From contig CM059625.1 of NCBI GenBank assembly GCA_030435675.1, positions 12,214,001 through 12,278,000 of the forward strand: a DNA stretch of 64,000 bases, written 5' to 3'. Origin of the DNA: Steinernema hermaphroditum (taxonomy: Eukaryota; Nematoda; Chromadorea; Rhabditida; Steinernematidae). The notes under the pieces are model-generated. The model saw nothing but the letters and a program-made list of their open reading frames with translations. It was not told the origin of the DNA and made no database searches. The translations under genes were made by a program, and so were the position numbers. How positions within the stretch are numbered: position 1 is the stretch's first letter; every line of letters starts with the position of its first letter. Positions 35,582-45,629 of the stretch are shown one piece after another.

Positions 35582-38500
35582 TCAATTTTTTCCATAACAT
35601 ATCTTTTTCCTTGGTCGTAGATTATAGCGATGATTCCTTGCGTTATTCATATTCGTCTTGTCGGGTCCCGCAACGTTTTCTTCCTGATCTCCTTCCTCTT
35701 GCTCTGGTTCATCATCAATTTCTAGCGGGATCACTCGGTTCACCGGGCGCTTGACAACTTCGCGGTTTCCCAGCAGTAGCGTTATTTCGCGAACTTTTCC
35801 ATCCGATCCTTTCGTTTCGCTAATAATCCTCCCGAGTTTCCAGTTCTTTCTTGGTTGGTTTTCTTCTTCGAGCAACACAATATTGCCGGTTTTGATAGTG
35901 ACATCTTTTGATCGTCCTTGGTGTATTCCAATTCGATGTTTTTCTCGAAGACTCGTCAAATATTCGTGATGAAATATCTTCCAGAACTTTTCCACAAAAA
36001 GTCGCGACGATTTGAGAGCTTCTAGCGCTTCTTGGCGTGAGCGGAATGCTGGCGTATCATCCGAGTCCATGTAAATCGAGCAATTTTGACTATTTTCGCC
36101 TCGCGGAAGTTGTAAAACCATATCTCGTTGATAAAAGTCGATCGGCCGTAGTATCGGTAATTCATCCATCTGCGAATTGATGTAAGTAAGCGGTCTGCTG
36201 TTTAAAATTGCTTCAATTTCAGTAAAGATCGTGATCAAATCCACGTAGTTCAGAAGTGTACGTTTTGTCGCTTTGTAAAAACATCGCTTCACGTCTTGAA
36301 TTAATCGCTCGTAAAATCCTCCTTGCCATGGACTATATGGCGTAATTCTTTTCCATTCGATCTGCTTCTCCGCGAAAAATCGAGCAAAATCATCATTTTC
36401 TTGTTCATCGGTAATCAATTCGTTCAATATGTCCGAGCCTTGCAAAAACGTTGGCGCATTGTCGCAGGTGATTGATTCAGGAACGCCTCTCCGTGATGTA
36501 AACCGGGTAACAGCTTTTAAAAAAGTGTTCGTCGACATATCCGTGACCGCTTCCAAATGTATCATCCGTGTCACCGTGCAAGTAATTATCAAACCGTAGG
36601 CTTTACTTTTTTCCGTTCCGTTTTTATAATCCAGGGGTCCAAAATAGTCTAATCCACAGTGCTTGAACGGTCGTGCCCTCACAACTCTTCGCGTTGGTAA
36701 GTCTGGCGTATTTGGGTACGGGAATGGTGCGTTGTTGTAGCGCTCGCATTCGACACATTTCCCGATAATCTTCCGAACGATTCGTCGTAAAGATGGTATC
36801 CAATATTTTTCGCGAACTGCCGATGTTGTTGATCGATTTGAGCGATGAAGAGATCGTTGTCCCAGTGTAGAGTGTTCTTCTCGTACAATTAACTGCGCGA
36901 ACAGTGATTTAGAGTCGACCAAAATTGGGAATTTTGTTGCATCCGGAAGTTCTGCTCTTCGTAACCGTCCCCCACATCGCCAAATGTTTCGTTCATCTTT
37001 AAACAGGTCCAGATGCTTCAATTCTTTTAGTCGTCCTTCCGTGTCGGCTTCTTGCTGATGAGAACGAATAATTGTTTCACGAGCGATTTTGATCTCCTTC
37101 GCCGTTAAATTAACTCCACTGCTGCGAAATCCGAGTTGTAGATGAGCGAATTTTGCTTTTGTATGGTCCGGTAAGCGTTGCAAACAATGGCGGACAAATC
37201 GCATAACGTATCCGACGATATTCGCAAGTTTCCGTAACGAATTTGTCCGTTTCCACGGGATAATCTCGTCAATATTCTTTGTTTCAGCGATAAGTACGAT
37301 GTTCGATTCTTCCACGTTTGACTCCTTCGTTAACGGCGCAATTTTACAGTAATCCGGCCAATTTTCGATATCGTCCGTAAAATATCTTGGTCCTGTCCAC
37401 CAAATATGATCGTCAAAATCGTTTTTCGCAACTCCTCTTGTCGCTACATCCGCTGGGTTCTCCTTCGTATTGATATAACCAATGAAAATAGGGATTTTCT
37501 GGTCCAAGAACTTCTCAGCACGTTCGCGAAACTTTCTCCATCGTCGCTCGACGTAAATTCCGGCATCTGTAGGAGCTTTGACCGATTGTGTCCAACAGCG
37601 CGTAATCTCTGAGTCCGTCAGCGCGATCACTTTCCTAATCTTGACTTTAGACAGCATCTCGACATAAATGTTCATCGCTAAGTCCATTCCCATGAGGTAA
37701 GCGTTAAATTCCATCTTTGGTATTGTTGCTTTTGTTTTTAGGCTACGGAGCTTTGTCTTCGACATCACGAGATGAGAGTTGCCGCTGGTGATCAAGTACC
37801 CGCAAGAAGACATTGTGTCTGCGTTGGCATCCGAACATATAATGAGGTCGACGATCGAAGAAATAGAAGTGATTGAACGAGGAAGATGCTTGACGAATCC
37901 GTCAATGTTTCCGGAGATCTGACGCCACTCTCTAACTTCTTCTTCATCCAGGAGATCATCCCAACCATAATTATTCCACAGTTTCTGTTGATATTTCTTC
38001 GCTGGCAGTAGTAGCGGTCCAAGTAAGCCGAGTGGATCGTAAACTGCTGCTGTTTGACTGGCTACTGTACGTTTGGTTAATTTCTCTATCGTTTTAATCT
38101 TTGCGGCGAGTTCGATCGTATCATTCGACGATATCCACTTCATTCCGAGCACTTTTGGTTCTGCGTTCTGTGCTCGATCCTTTTCGGCAAGTAGTCCATT
38201 GATATCTGTATCATTTGAGAGAAACTCTCGTAAATTCATTTTCAATTCGTTGAATTCTCTTTTTGCCGCTTTATAGAACTCCGATCCTTCGCTAACCGAA
38301 TTGCAGGTGTAGATGACATTGTCGACATATGTGTTTTCAATTATCTGTTCCGCAAACTTCGGATCTCCCGATTTCCGCAAGTGGTGATTGATTGTAGCAG
38401 CAAGTAAGAATGGACTCGCATTAATTCCAAATGGTATTGTTCGGTATCGGTAAGTGACTATGTTTTCTTCGTTCACTGGCCTTTCCGCGTCTTTAACCCA

Positions 38501-41200
38501 TAGGAACCGCGTTGCATCCCTGTCTTTTTCTTGCAATTTGACTTGAAGAAACGCCTTTTCTACATCGCTAATCACAGCTATAGTTCCGGTCCGAAATCGT
38601 AGTAACATTCCCATGATGAGTGGCAGCATAGTTGGTCCTTGATGGATCGTATCGTTCAGCGATGGCGCGCCTTTAAAGTGGGCGGAAGCGTCAAATACAA
38701 TTCGGACTTTTGTTGTTTCCTTCTGCGGTGTAATCACCGGTTGGTGAGCCAAATAATGTACCACTGTGCTCTCCTCCGCATGTTTGCACTCCAAATTCAC
38801 TTCTTCTATAACTTCTTTTTCAAGTTGATCCGCGAAAATTTGTTTGTATTGGGAGATAACCCATTCGTCTGATCCGTACTGCTTCATAACTGACTTTAGG
38901 CGTCTAATTGCGATGGCCCAGTTCGTAGGAATCGTTCGATTTTCTCCTTTCCATGGGAATCTCACATAGTACCCGTCATCTCGCTTCTGGATCGTTTTTC
39001 GGAACTTCTTCATGATCTCCTTCTCCAATTTTTCTTTCTCTTCTACCGATGGACCTCCAAATTCAGACAGCTCTGTGTCTTCATCCCACTCTTTCGTCAT
39101 CCTTTCCAAGGCTTCTTGATGAATTTGATCATTCGCAGGTACTGGTTTTTCTTCATCCGTTTCAGCCACGTTACAGGTAATCATGTTATCTTCATCTTCT
39201 CTCGGCGTATCATATTTCCCGGTGATCATAGCTCCAAAAACAGTAGGGATGATGTGAAGTCCAGACGGTAATTTGTAGGGCTTTCCGAGTATAAACTCCC
39301 AACAGTAATCCGTTCCTATCAGCAACTCTGGGTTCTTTTTCTGGCGTTGCTTCTTCTTCCCTTCCGATAACTCCCATTTTAGTTTACGTATGACTTCTGT
39401 ATCCTTTTCGCTAATTCGGGGTCGAGATATGCCGTTTGCTACGATAGTATCCTTCTCGACAGCTTCCAAAGTAACCTTCATTCCGGATGACGTCATAAGC
39501 TCGATTTTCTTCAAATTGGATGTTTCACGGACTGCAGCTTTTTGTCCAAATGACTGGACGGTCGTATTAATCCTTCCAATGGTTTGCAGGTTGAACTTTA
39601 AAGCTGCTTTCGTCGATACGTACGTTCTGTTCGAGCCGGAGTCCAGAATCACGGTAAAGGACTCATATTTCCGTAATTCGCTATTATAGATCATCGCGTC
39701 GCCAGAAAGAACGTAAGAGTTGCTGTTCATCGCTGATTCACTGCTCGAGCTGTTCGATTGATCCGTGCAAAGCACGTGTACAGGTTCTGACGGCTGTGAC
39801 TTCCCCATTCTATCATTTGATCCATTAGTGATGCGAATTTGGTAGTTCGCTCCACGTGAGTCCGGTGTTTGTCGATTAACTATCTTTCCAAAGCATATCG
39901 CAACATGATGATTTCCCGAACAGCTTCTACACATTGGTTGATTGCAATCGTTCGTCCGATGACCCTGTTTCAAACAGCGAAAGCAACGATTCTCTGATCT
40001 GGTAACATTCCGGCGTTCATCGATACTTCTGTATTTTAGACAGTTCTCTGCTAAGTGCCCAGCCATATCGCACAAGACGCAAGTGATGGAAGCTTTGCGT
40101 TCATAAGCGGTAAACGACGTTTGATTTGCTGCTTTCTGCTCCAAGTTGTTTCCTTGTAAGGAAGATTCGCCGAATCTTCCATATCTGGGCCTCTCCAAAT
40201 GACTCATTCGTTCTGATCGAACACAAACGTTGATCTCTTCCTCGGTACGTTGTTGTCGCAATAGTTTCGTCAATATTTCTTCCAGCTGCTCGATGAGTAA
40301 TTGAACGTTGTTTTTGTCGTACTCGTAGTCTTTTGTCAAAATTCTTTGTGTCATGAACGGGAACTTCTTGACTATTTTCAGCCAGGTGTCACGGTTATCA
40401 ACTGGTTGATCCGTTCGTTTCATTTGATCATAGATCGCGCTAATATCATCGAGAAGTTGTCGTTGACTTCGAACAGTGTTGTCCTTGCACGAGAGTTTCG
40501 ACATCCGATCATATAGTACTTCAATGAGTTCCTCGTCATTTCCGAATCTATTTTCTAATATTTTGAGCGCTCTATCGTAGTTCTCAGCCACTGGTTCGAT
40601 ATTTTGGATCGCTCTTCTCGCGTCTCCTCCGGTTGACAATAACAGTTGGTTGAATCGATAAGTTTTCGAAAACCGTTCTTTGTGGTAGTTGTCCATGAAC
40701 ATAATCATGAACCGCCGGTAATCCCAAATATCGCCATAAAACTTTGGAATTTGTGTCACTGGTGGGTCCTTTTCTTTGTCGTCTCGTTTTTCATCTTTTT
40801 CGACTGGAACTTTCTTCTGTTTCTGCCTCGATATAACCATTTCTAGATCCGATTCGTTATCAAGTAAGTCCTCGTGTACGTCTGTGAGCCGGTCAATAAT
40901 CAATTCCGTTTCAGCTGTAACCTCCGTGAAATCAACTGCCGCCTTCTCCTTGATACTGAGTTCTCCAAACGCTTCTGTAAACTCGTTATAAGCATGGTCA
41001 AGTTGCTCAAGGTGGTCTTTAATCCTCTTTTGAGCTCCTTTCACTCTCGAAAGTTTGCTCTCGGCCTCTTCTGGCCACTCTTCCTTTTCATCGCTAATTT
41101 TGACAAGATACTTTTCCGCTCGATCTCCGCGACGTCTGAGAGCATTAATCTGCTTCTGCAAGATAAATCCCAAGAGTCCATCAAAGTTATCTCCGTTCAT
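35582..41200 (-). CDS. Gag-pol polyprotein of element 2
   Basis: Single uninterrupted frame of 1872 residues from the Met at 41200. The frame is open to 41293, but this Met gives a Gag-like start (MNGDNFDGLLGF). Approximate domains: helical acidic Gag; zinc knuckles at about 370-435 (CVLCDMAGHLAENC, CFRCLKQGHRTNDC, CRSCSGNHHVAIC); protease with the normal motif ILDSGSNRTYV near 515; reverse transcriptase with TYVDNVIYT near 958; RNase H-like region with ALTDSEITR; integrase with HHCC finger, HCGLDYFGP, TCDNAPTF and GGFYERLIQ; RPIDF region; then a basic tail RNHRYNLRPRKK. Clearly homologous to the element 1 polyprotein throughout but well diverged, so the two are different families. No inactivating change seen. 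Confidence 0.95.
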   Translation of the reverse strand: MNGDNFDGLLGFILQKQINALRRRGDRAEKYLVKISDEKEEWPEEAESKLSRVKGAQKRIKDHLEQLDHAYNEFTEAFGELSIKEKAAVDFTEVTAETELIIDRLTDVHEDLLDNESDLEMVISRQKQKKVPVEKDEKRDDKEKDPPVTQIPKFYGDIWDYRRFMIMFMDNYHKERFSKTYRFNQLLLSTGGDARRAIQNIEPVAENYDRALKILENRFGNDEELIEVLYDRMSKLSCKDNTVRSQRQLLDDISAIYDQMKRTDQPVDNRDTWLKIVKKFPFMTQRILTKDYEYDKNNVQLLIEQLEEILTKLLRQQRTEEEINVCVRSERMSHLERPRYGRFGESSLQGNNLEQKAANQTSFTAYERKASITCVLCDMAGHLAENCLKYRSIDERRNVTRSENRCFRCLKQGHRTNDCNQPMCRSCSGNHHVAICFGKIVNRQTPDSRGANYQIRITNGSNDRMGKSQPSEPVHVLCTDQSNSSSSESAMNSNSYVLSGDAMIYNSELRKYESFTVILDSGSNRTYVSTKAALKFNLQTIGRINTTVQSFGQKAAVRETSNLKKIELMTSSGMKVTLEAVEKDTIVANGISRPRISEKDTEVIRKLKWELSEGKKKQRQKKNPELLIGTDYCWEFILGKPYKLPSGLHIIPTVFGAMITGKYDTPREDEDNMITCNVAETDEEKPVPANDQIHQEALERMTKEWDEDTELSEFGGPSVEEKEKLEKEIMKKFRKTIQKRDDGYYVRFPWKGENRTIPTNWAIAIRRLKSVMKQYGSDEWVISQYKQIFADQLEKEVIEEVNLECKHAEESTVVHYLAHQPVITPQKETTKVRIVFDASAHFKGAPSLNDTIHQGPTMLPLIMGMLLRFRTGTIAVISDVEKAFLQVKLQEKDRDATRFLWVKDAERPVNEENIVTYRYRTIPFGINASPFLLAATINHHLRKSGDPKFAEQIIENTYVDNVIYTCNSVSEGSEFYKAAKREFNELKMNLREFLSNDTDINGLLAEKDRAQNAEPKVLGMKWISSNDTIELAAKIKTIEKLTKRTVASQTAAVYDPLGLLGPLLLPAKKYQQKLWNNYGWDDLLDEEEVREWRQISGNIDGFVKHLPRSITSISSIVDLIICSDANADTMSSCGYLITSGNSHLVMSKTKLRSLKTKATIPKMEFNAYLMGMDLAMNIYVEMLSKVKIRKVIALTDSEITRCWTQSVKAPTDAGIYVERRWRKFRERAEKFLDQKIPIFIGYINTKENPADVATRGVAKNDFDDHIWWTGPRYFTDDIENWPDYCKIAPLTKESNVEESNIVLIAETKNIDEIIPWKRTNSLRKLANIVGYVMRFVRHCLQRLPDHTKAKFAHLQLGFRSSGVNLTAKEIKIARETIIRSHQQEADTEGRLKELKHLDLFKDERNIWRCGGRLRRAELPDATKFPILVDSKSLFAQLIVREEHSTLGQRSLHRSNRSTTSAVREKYWIPSLRRIVRKIIGKCVECERYNNAPFPYPNTPDLPTRRVVRARPFKHCGLDYFGPLDYKNGTEKSKAYGLIITCTVTRMIHLEAVTDMSTNTFLKAVTRFTSRRGVPESITCDNAPTFLQGSDILNELITDEQENDDFARFFAEKQIEWKRITPYSPWQGGFYERLIQDVKRCFYKATKRTLLNYVDLITIFTEIEAILNSRPLTYINSQMDELPILRPIDFYQRDMVLQLPRGENSQNCSIYMDSDDTPAFRSRQEALEALKSSRLFVEKFWKIFHHEYLTSLREKHRIGIHQGRSKDVTIKTGNIVLLEEENQPRKNWKLGRIISETKGSDGKVREITLLLGNREVVKRPVNRVIPLEIDDEPEQEEGDQEENVAGPDKTNMNNARNHRYNLRPRKKICYGKN

Positions 41201-41306
41201 CGTTAAACTGTTGAGTGGTGTGTAATCAATGATCAAAGAGTAGACCAGTCCGAAAATGCCGCTTCCTTCCAAATGAAATCCGATCGATAACAAGTAGATT
41301 CAAAGT

Positions 41307-41320
41307 CGGCCGATGCACCA
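41307..41320 (-). other. Element 2 primer-binding site (tRNA-Gly)
   Basis: On the minus strand TGGTGCATCGGCCG follows the LTR with no gap. It pairs with the last 14 bases, CCA included, of tRNA-Gly(GCC) as known from nematodes. Confidence 0.8.
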
Positions 41321-41845
41321 TAAAACGGCGGCTGCCCGCTGCCAAAAGTGGTTCACTAAAAAGATCCAGGGGTTGCTCGCCAAACCGACCTGTGCGATTC
41401 TTCCGAATAGAACCGCGATAGATCGTGCCACGCGGTATGAACCGATCTGTGAAAACTGTCGCAAGTTGTGTCAGCCAAAACAACTGCGATTCCGTTGATA
41501 CACTTGCTCTTCAAGCTCGCGTTGACCCGAACGTCGCTGCTTATTGAATCCGCGAAGTGTAGAAGACGAGGGGCACAAGAACGGTTACTATTTTATTCAC
41601 CGATCACTGGCACAAGACGATACAACAGCACAAAAGCGACCGACCCGCAGGTGGTACGCACAAACACTGACTCAAATGGCGGCCTGCAAAATCCTCCGTG
41701 GTCTTGTCTAGACTGAAGATGACGTTCTCGAATGTTCCGTAGACCGTTGTGCAGAGGATGCGTGTAGACAGTCGAAGTAGACGATAGACTGTTTCTGGGT
41801 GCCGTGGGGGAGAAAAATGGTCGTTAGCGACTGGCTGCAACGACA
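41321..41845 (-). repeat. Element 2 5' LTR (525 bp)
   Basis: Upstream LTR on the minus strand; the target duplication GCATC follows at 41846-41850. Confidence 0.95.
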
Positions 41846-42167
41846 GCATCATACTGAAAGAGCGCTGTAGAATATAGATTTGTTTCTTGCACATCTCAGT
41901 TTCCTATGTAAAAGTGCGCACTAAAGACGGAATCGAAGCGAATATCGAATATTATCATTCTTCCCTTTCGAAAATTGAAAACAATTTCGCCAACAATTGT
42001 ACCGAAGAATCGTCGTGAGTCACTGCGTTTCGTTTTTGTGTAACATAAGTGTTCAGCATCCTGGAGAACAATTTATCGGCGTATCGTCAAAAACACAAAC
42101 AACTGAGCAGGGCAAACCACAGGGTTTCCTCTCGGCGCTGAGAGTTTCTTCGTAGTTTAACCCCGTC

Positions 42168-42494
42168 TTAATTACAACAGAAAATGCATTTGATGAGAGA
42201 AATGATGATCGAGGCAGCGGCGAGAATAACAAGGATCGCGATAAGTACGATAACCCATGTCTGCAACTTGAAGCAGCAATCGGTGTTTACCACACCACAG
42301 CACTCATAGTAGTGCGCGAACGAAGATTGCGGACCTGCAGGCATTTCGATAAGCTTCCATCGTGTCAATTACCACTTACAAAGCGTGCTCGCACAAAGAG
42401 TGTTCGAGTTGATTTGGAAGACGTTTTCAGCAGAAACTCCGCTGATGAGAACGGCGAACACAGCTGGCAGTACAAGGAGCGAAAATCCCGACAT
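42168..42494 (-). CDS. Small Cys-rich single-pass membrane protein
   Basis: Two exons (42494-42380, 42334-42168) with a 45-nt intron give 93 residues. They comprise a signal peptide (MSGFSLLVLPAVFAVLISGV), a short extracellular part with paired cysteines (NTLCASTLCPQ, YYECCGVVNTDCC), one strong membrane segment (WVIVLIAILVILAAASIIIS) and a short tail LIKCIFCCN, likely palmitoylated at its cysteines. The architecture matches a large class of nematode short Cys-rich transmembrane proteins, some of which resemble Shisa-like adaptors. No specific function is claimed. The splice is supported because it restores the CCG/CC pattern and keeps the frame. Confidence 0.7.
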
Positions 42495-42499
42495 TTCTG

Positions 42500-43535
42500 T
42501 AGTATCTGCAAATTCAGGACTTCAGGACGCACTAACGTAGAACAGCGAATAGGCACGTAAAATCAGAGCAAATACGGCAGTTTTTTCGAATCATGGGAAC
42601 GGTTGCGCGCGTACAAAGACTAAATCCTCGCTAGAGTCATCAAATGCGCGCTAACAAGTATTGTAGCGTTCGCGGATCGATAACAGCACGCGCCGAGCAT
42701 GCAGCTTTCAAATAAGGACGCAACGATGCCGAGCGTGCGCATAACAGGGCGAAGCGCAACCATCCACCCTATCGGCGAAACGAAGAGCGGAGCAGTGCGG
42801 GTTGGGAAAACGGCGGAGGAGAGAAGGACAGCGACTGCCGATCGGCGTTAGTTGATAGCAGTGGGACGGTGAGTCACGCAAACAAACAGTTGCCGAATCG
42901 GTCCGAGGAAAGCGGGCGGAGGTCAAGGCCTGGTGCCGAAACGAACCGGTTTAAAGTTGGCGCGCCCGATGGGTGGCCATATGGTTGAGAGACGGAATTC
43001 GGAAAAAAAGACGAAGGAAACACCCAAAGAGAACATGATGAGCACATGTGCACATGAATATTTAAAACATGAATGCGTGAAACAAATAGCGAAGGACGAT
43101 GGTTTACCCAGGAAATAGAAGTAGCGGGCCGAAGTCAACAAACAGTAAGATGGCAATCATCGTTTTATCTTCATCATGATTAAGTGACAGATATATGAAC
43201 ATTATAATCAAATGCATCTTGCGGCCGAAATATAGCTTCTCGTCTTAATGGCTCCGAGGGGCGTTAGTGAAACGGAAAATAGCTTTCTTCGGGGAACCCT
43301 CTCGCCCATATGATGCATTGTCCTGTGGAGAATGGAGTACAATTTAAACGTCATTAATTGTCATATAAGCAACCAAATTGTCAAAAAAGGATGGAAATAT
43401 ACCAAACACAACTGTCTGTATGGCATTTTAAAAGCAGTCCTGTTCAAATTAGCTAACTTCACTTGAACAATTTCATCCTCAGGATTCGGAGCAAATAAAC
43501 TTTTTTTGTGCGAGATTTATTCGCGCGAATTCCAT
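42500..43535. other. Intergenic region, no gene resolved
   Basis: About 1 kb. Frames at 42708-42926 and 42923-43156 are short and unconvincing. AT-rich from 43180 onward. Confidence 0.35.
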
Positions 43536-43540
43536 TGCAG

Positions 43541-43930
43541 ACCTTGCATCGAGGCTTCGTTTGTCTAGATGGTTCGTAAAGGGAAGTTGTCTAGATGTCT
43601 AATAGGGCCTTGCATCGAGGCTTCATCTATCGAGACGGTTCAAAAAGAGAAGCTGTCTATTAGGAACTTGCATCGAGGCTTCATCTATCGAGACGGTTCA
43701 AAAAGAGAAGCTGTCTATTAGGGACTTACATCGAGGCTTCGCTTGTCTAGACGGTTCAGAAAGAGAAGCTGTCTAGATGTCTAATAGGGACTTGCATCGA
43801 GGCTTCATCTATCGAGACGGTTCAAAAAGAGAAGCTGTCTATTAGGAACTTGCATCGAGGCTTCATCTATCGAGACGGTTCAAAAAGAGAAGCTGTCTAT
43901 TAGGAACTTGCATCGAGGCTTCGATACCTA
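43541..43930. repeat. Minisatellite, about seven units of 58 or 65 bp
   Basis: The phrase TTGCATCGAGGCTTC recurs seven times (at about 43544, 43610, 43669, 43727, 43792, 43850 and 43908). Each is followed by a variable TCTAGA- or ATCGAGA-containing segment, GGTTCAAAAAGAGAAGCTGTCTA and, in the longer units, an extra GATGTCTA. Unit lengths alternate between 58 and 65-67 bp. No open frame runs through it. Confidence 0.9.
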
Positions 43931-43934
43931 GACA

Positions 43935-44660
43935 TTTCAGGTTTCTATCGGGAGCTACATTCATTTCTAGTGCATAAAGTAACATTCAGGCTTGACTTAG
44001 GCTTATGTTTAAGCATTTTGAGCGATCCCGAACAGCTAGTCTTGGTAGATTTGCATATGGTGCAGAATTTAGTGGGCCCTTTTAGTTCGTCGAATGACAG
44101 TCCAACTTTAAAAATCTTAAATAGAGCATTTTGAACATGAATTATGCAAGAGTTTTGGCGCTCATTTCTTGGCGCTCTTGTCTTCCAATCTGTATAATGC
44201 ACGCAATTTTGCATGAGTTTCTTGCACGACAATTTGAAAACTATGTGATGTGTTATGTGTATTAACCGTAAGGAATACACTCCACTACCGGTAGAGAAGT
44301 TTTCGATTCCATAGATTTGGAGTCCAATCTAGCTTCAATCGAACTAAAAGCCTTTTTCACGGTGCCTGGTAGTTTTTTTGCTGTACCATCTCGTAGTTTT
44401 GCCCACTTTTGCCCATTCCTTAGCTTTTTAAAATGTCCATTTCTCACACATGTTCGCTTATCGTGACGGTTGTCATCAATGTAATAAATTAGCTTCTGTG
44501 CACCTAAGGCAAAACCGCGACAGGGAATGAGTAGAATATTTGCGTCAAAAATACAGCGCAGAGGCGATTAGAGCACAGATAATCCGCCCCTCTGTCTTCA
44601 GTCGCTGACGCTTCTTCTCACACGAGTCAATTCCATTTAGTCTCATAATTTGGCCTGCGG
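43935..44660. other. Intergenic region, no gene resolved
   Basis: About 0.7 kb of AT-leaning sequence. Minus-strand frames at 43945-44280 and 44262-44447 lack recognisable features. Confidence 0.35.
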
Positions 44661-44662
44661 CG

Positions 44663-45395
44663 ATGAGCACCGAAATAACGAAGGAGAATTTGCCCATCGT
44701 CGTGGCCCTCGGCGCCGCCATTGTCGTTATTTTCATCCTGTTCTTGGTTTGGTTCGTACGATTCCGACGAACCGCTGTTCCGACAAAGCCTACAAAGCCA
44801 GTTAAATGCGAGCAAGAAGGTCGAAAGTGAGCCGAAGCATATACGAAATAGCAAAAGTACATGATCCCGCTTTTTAGGGAAGAACGCGCGGCTGTGGAGC
44901 AGCAGGTGATGCAGAAGATGAAGGTTCACGATGCCGAGAGTCGCCGTCTGGAGGCAGACGTATCTGCCCAAATTGGAACCATGGACCAAGGAGTGAACCC
45001 TTCGGCCGTAGCACCGCATAACCCGATCCTCGCTCTATCGCGCGCTGAAACCATTGCTGAGGTATCAGCCTGACCGTATTTCAATTAAACACTCATTTCC
45101 CTTTTACGCATGTATAGTTTGAAAACCGCATAAATAAACAAATGGCAGAAGCGAAGATTTTGGAAGACATACGGGAACAAGAGGAACCTCAAATTTCAAA
45201 TGACGCCGACGTAAAGAACTCGTTCCCACTCAGTTCACCTCTTTTCCCTTTCAGGATGAGCTGACGCCTACCGTAGTCCGACATCCCCATCTTATGCGTC
45301 ATCTGCAGAAGACGGACTCTCGCATCGCCATGTACGGCGGCGAACCTTTCTACGACGTCGACCTCAATCCCAGTCTTAAATCCGTTGAGACGTAA
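44663..45395 (+). CDS. Small single-pass membrane protein, unrecognised
   Basis: Four exons (44663-44826, 44878-45061, 45118-45210, 45255-45395) with introns of 51, 56 and 44 nt splice in frame to 193 residues. A short N-terminus (MSTEITKENL) precedes one clear membrane segment (VVALGAAIVVIFILFLVWFV) and a basic stop-transfer patch VRFRR, so the long C-terminus is probably cytosolic. That part is largely helical and charged (EERAAVEQQVMQKMKVHDAE, AKILEDIREQEE) and ends with YGGEPFYDVDLNPSLKSVET. Not recognised. It is transcribed away from the minisatellite and toward the ABCD transporter, whose 3' end is about 235 bp away (convergent). Confidence 0.65.
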
Positions 45396-45629
45396 AACTC
45401 ACCCTACTTACCCTACCCACTCATTTCACATTTACCCATCATTTCTTATTTCATACTAACAGTTGGTACCTCTATACGGATAAGTCTTTTTCTTCCTGAT
45501 CCCCAAAGCCGGCTTACAGTAGACCGACCTCCTGACTCACACTTCTGAGTTATCCTCGTTTCCGTTTCCATTCTGTCTTTATATACATTTATTCGAGTGA
45601 AATAAATAAAATCTCTGCACGATCCGCGG

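Larger units (their letters stand above)
34553..41845 (-). mobile_element. Pao-type LTR retrotransposon, element 2 (complete, 7293 bp)
   Basis: Complete minus-strand element. The LTRs of 525 bp are 41321-41845 (5') and 34553-35077 (3'). On the element strand they start TGTCGTTGCAG and end CCGTTTTA (TG..TA, not TG..CA). The 5-bp target duplication is GCATC (34548-34552, 41846-41850). The primer site immediately after the 5' LTR (41320-41307) reads TGGTGCATCGGCCG, a 14-nt match to the tRNA-Gly 3' end. A purine-rich GAGAGGCGGGAC precedes the 3' LTR. The LTR copies look identical. It encodes only gag-pol, with no second gene. Confidence 0.95.

Noticed and set aside
43541..43930. CRISPR-like array
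   Set aside because: Spacers are not unique; the whole 58/65-bp unit is repeated and the genome is eukaryotic, so it is a minisatellite.
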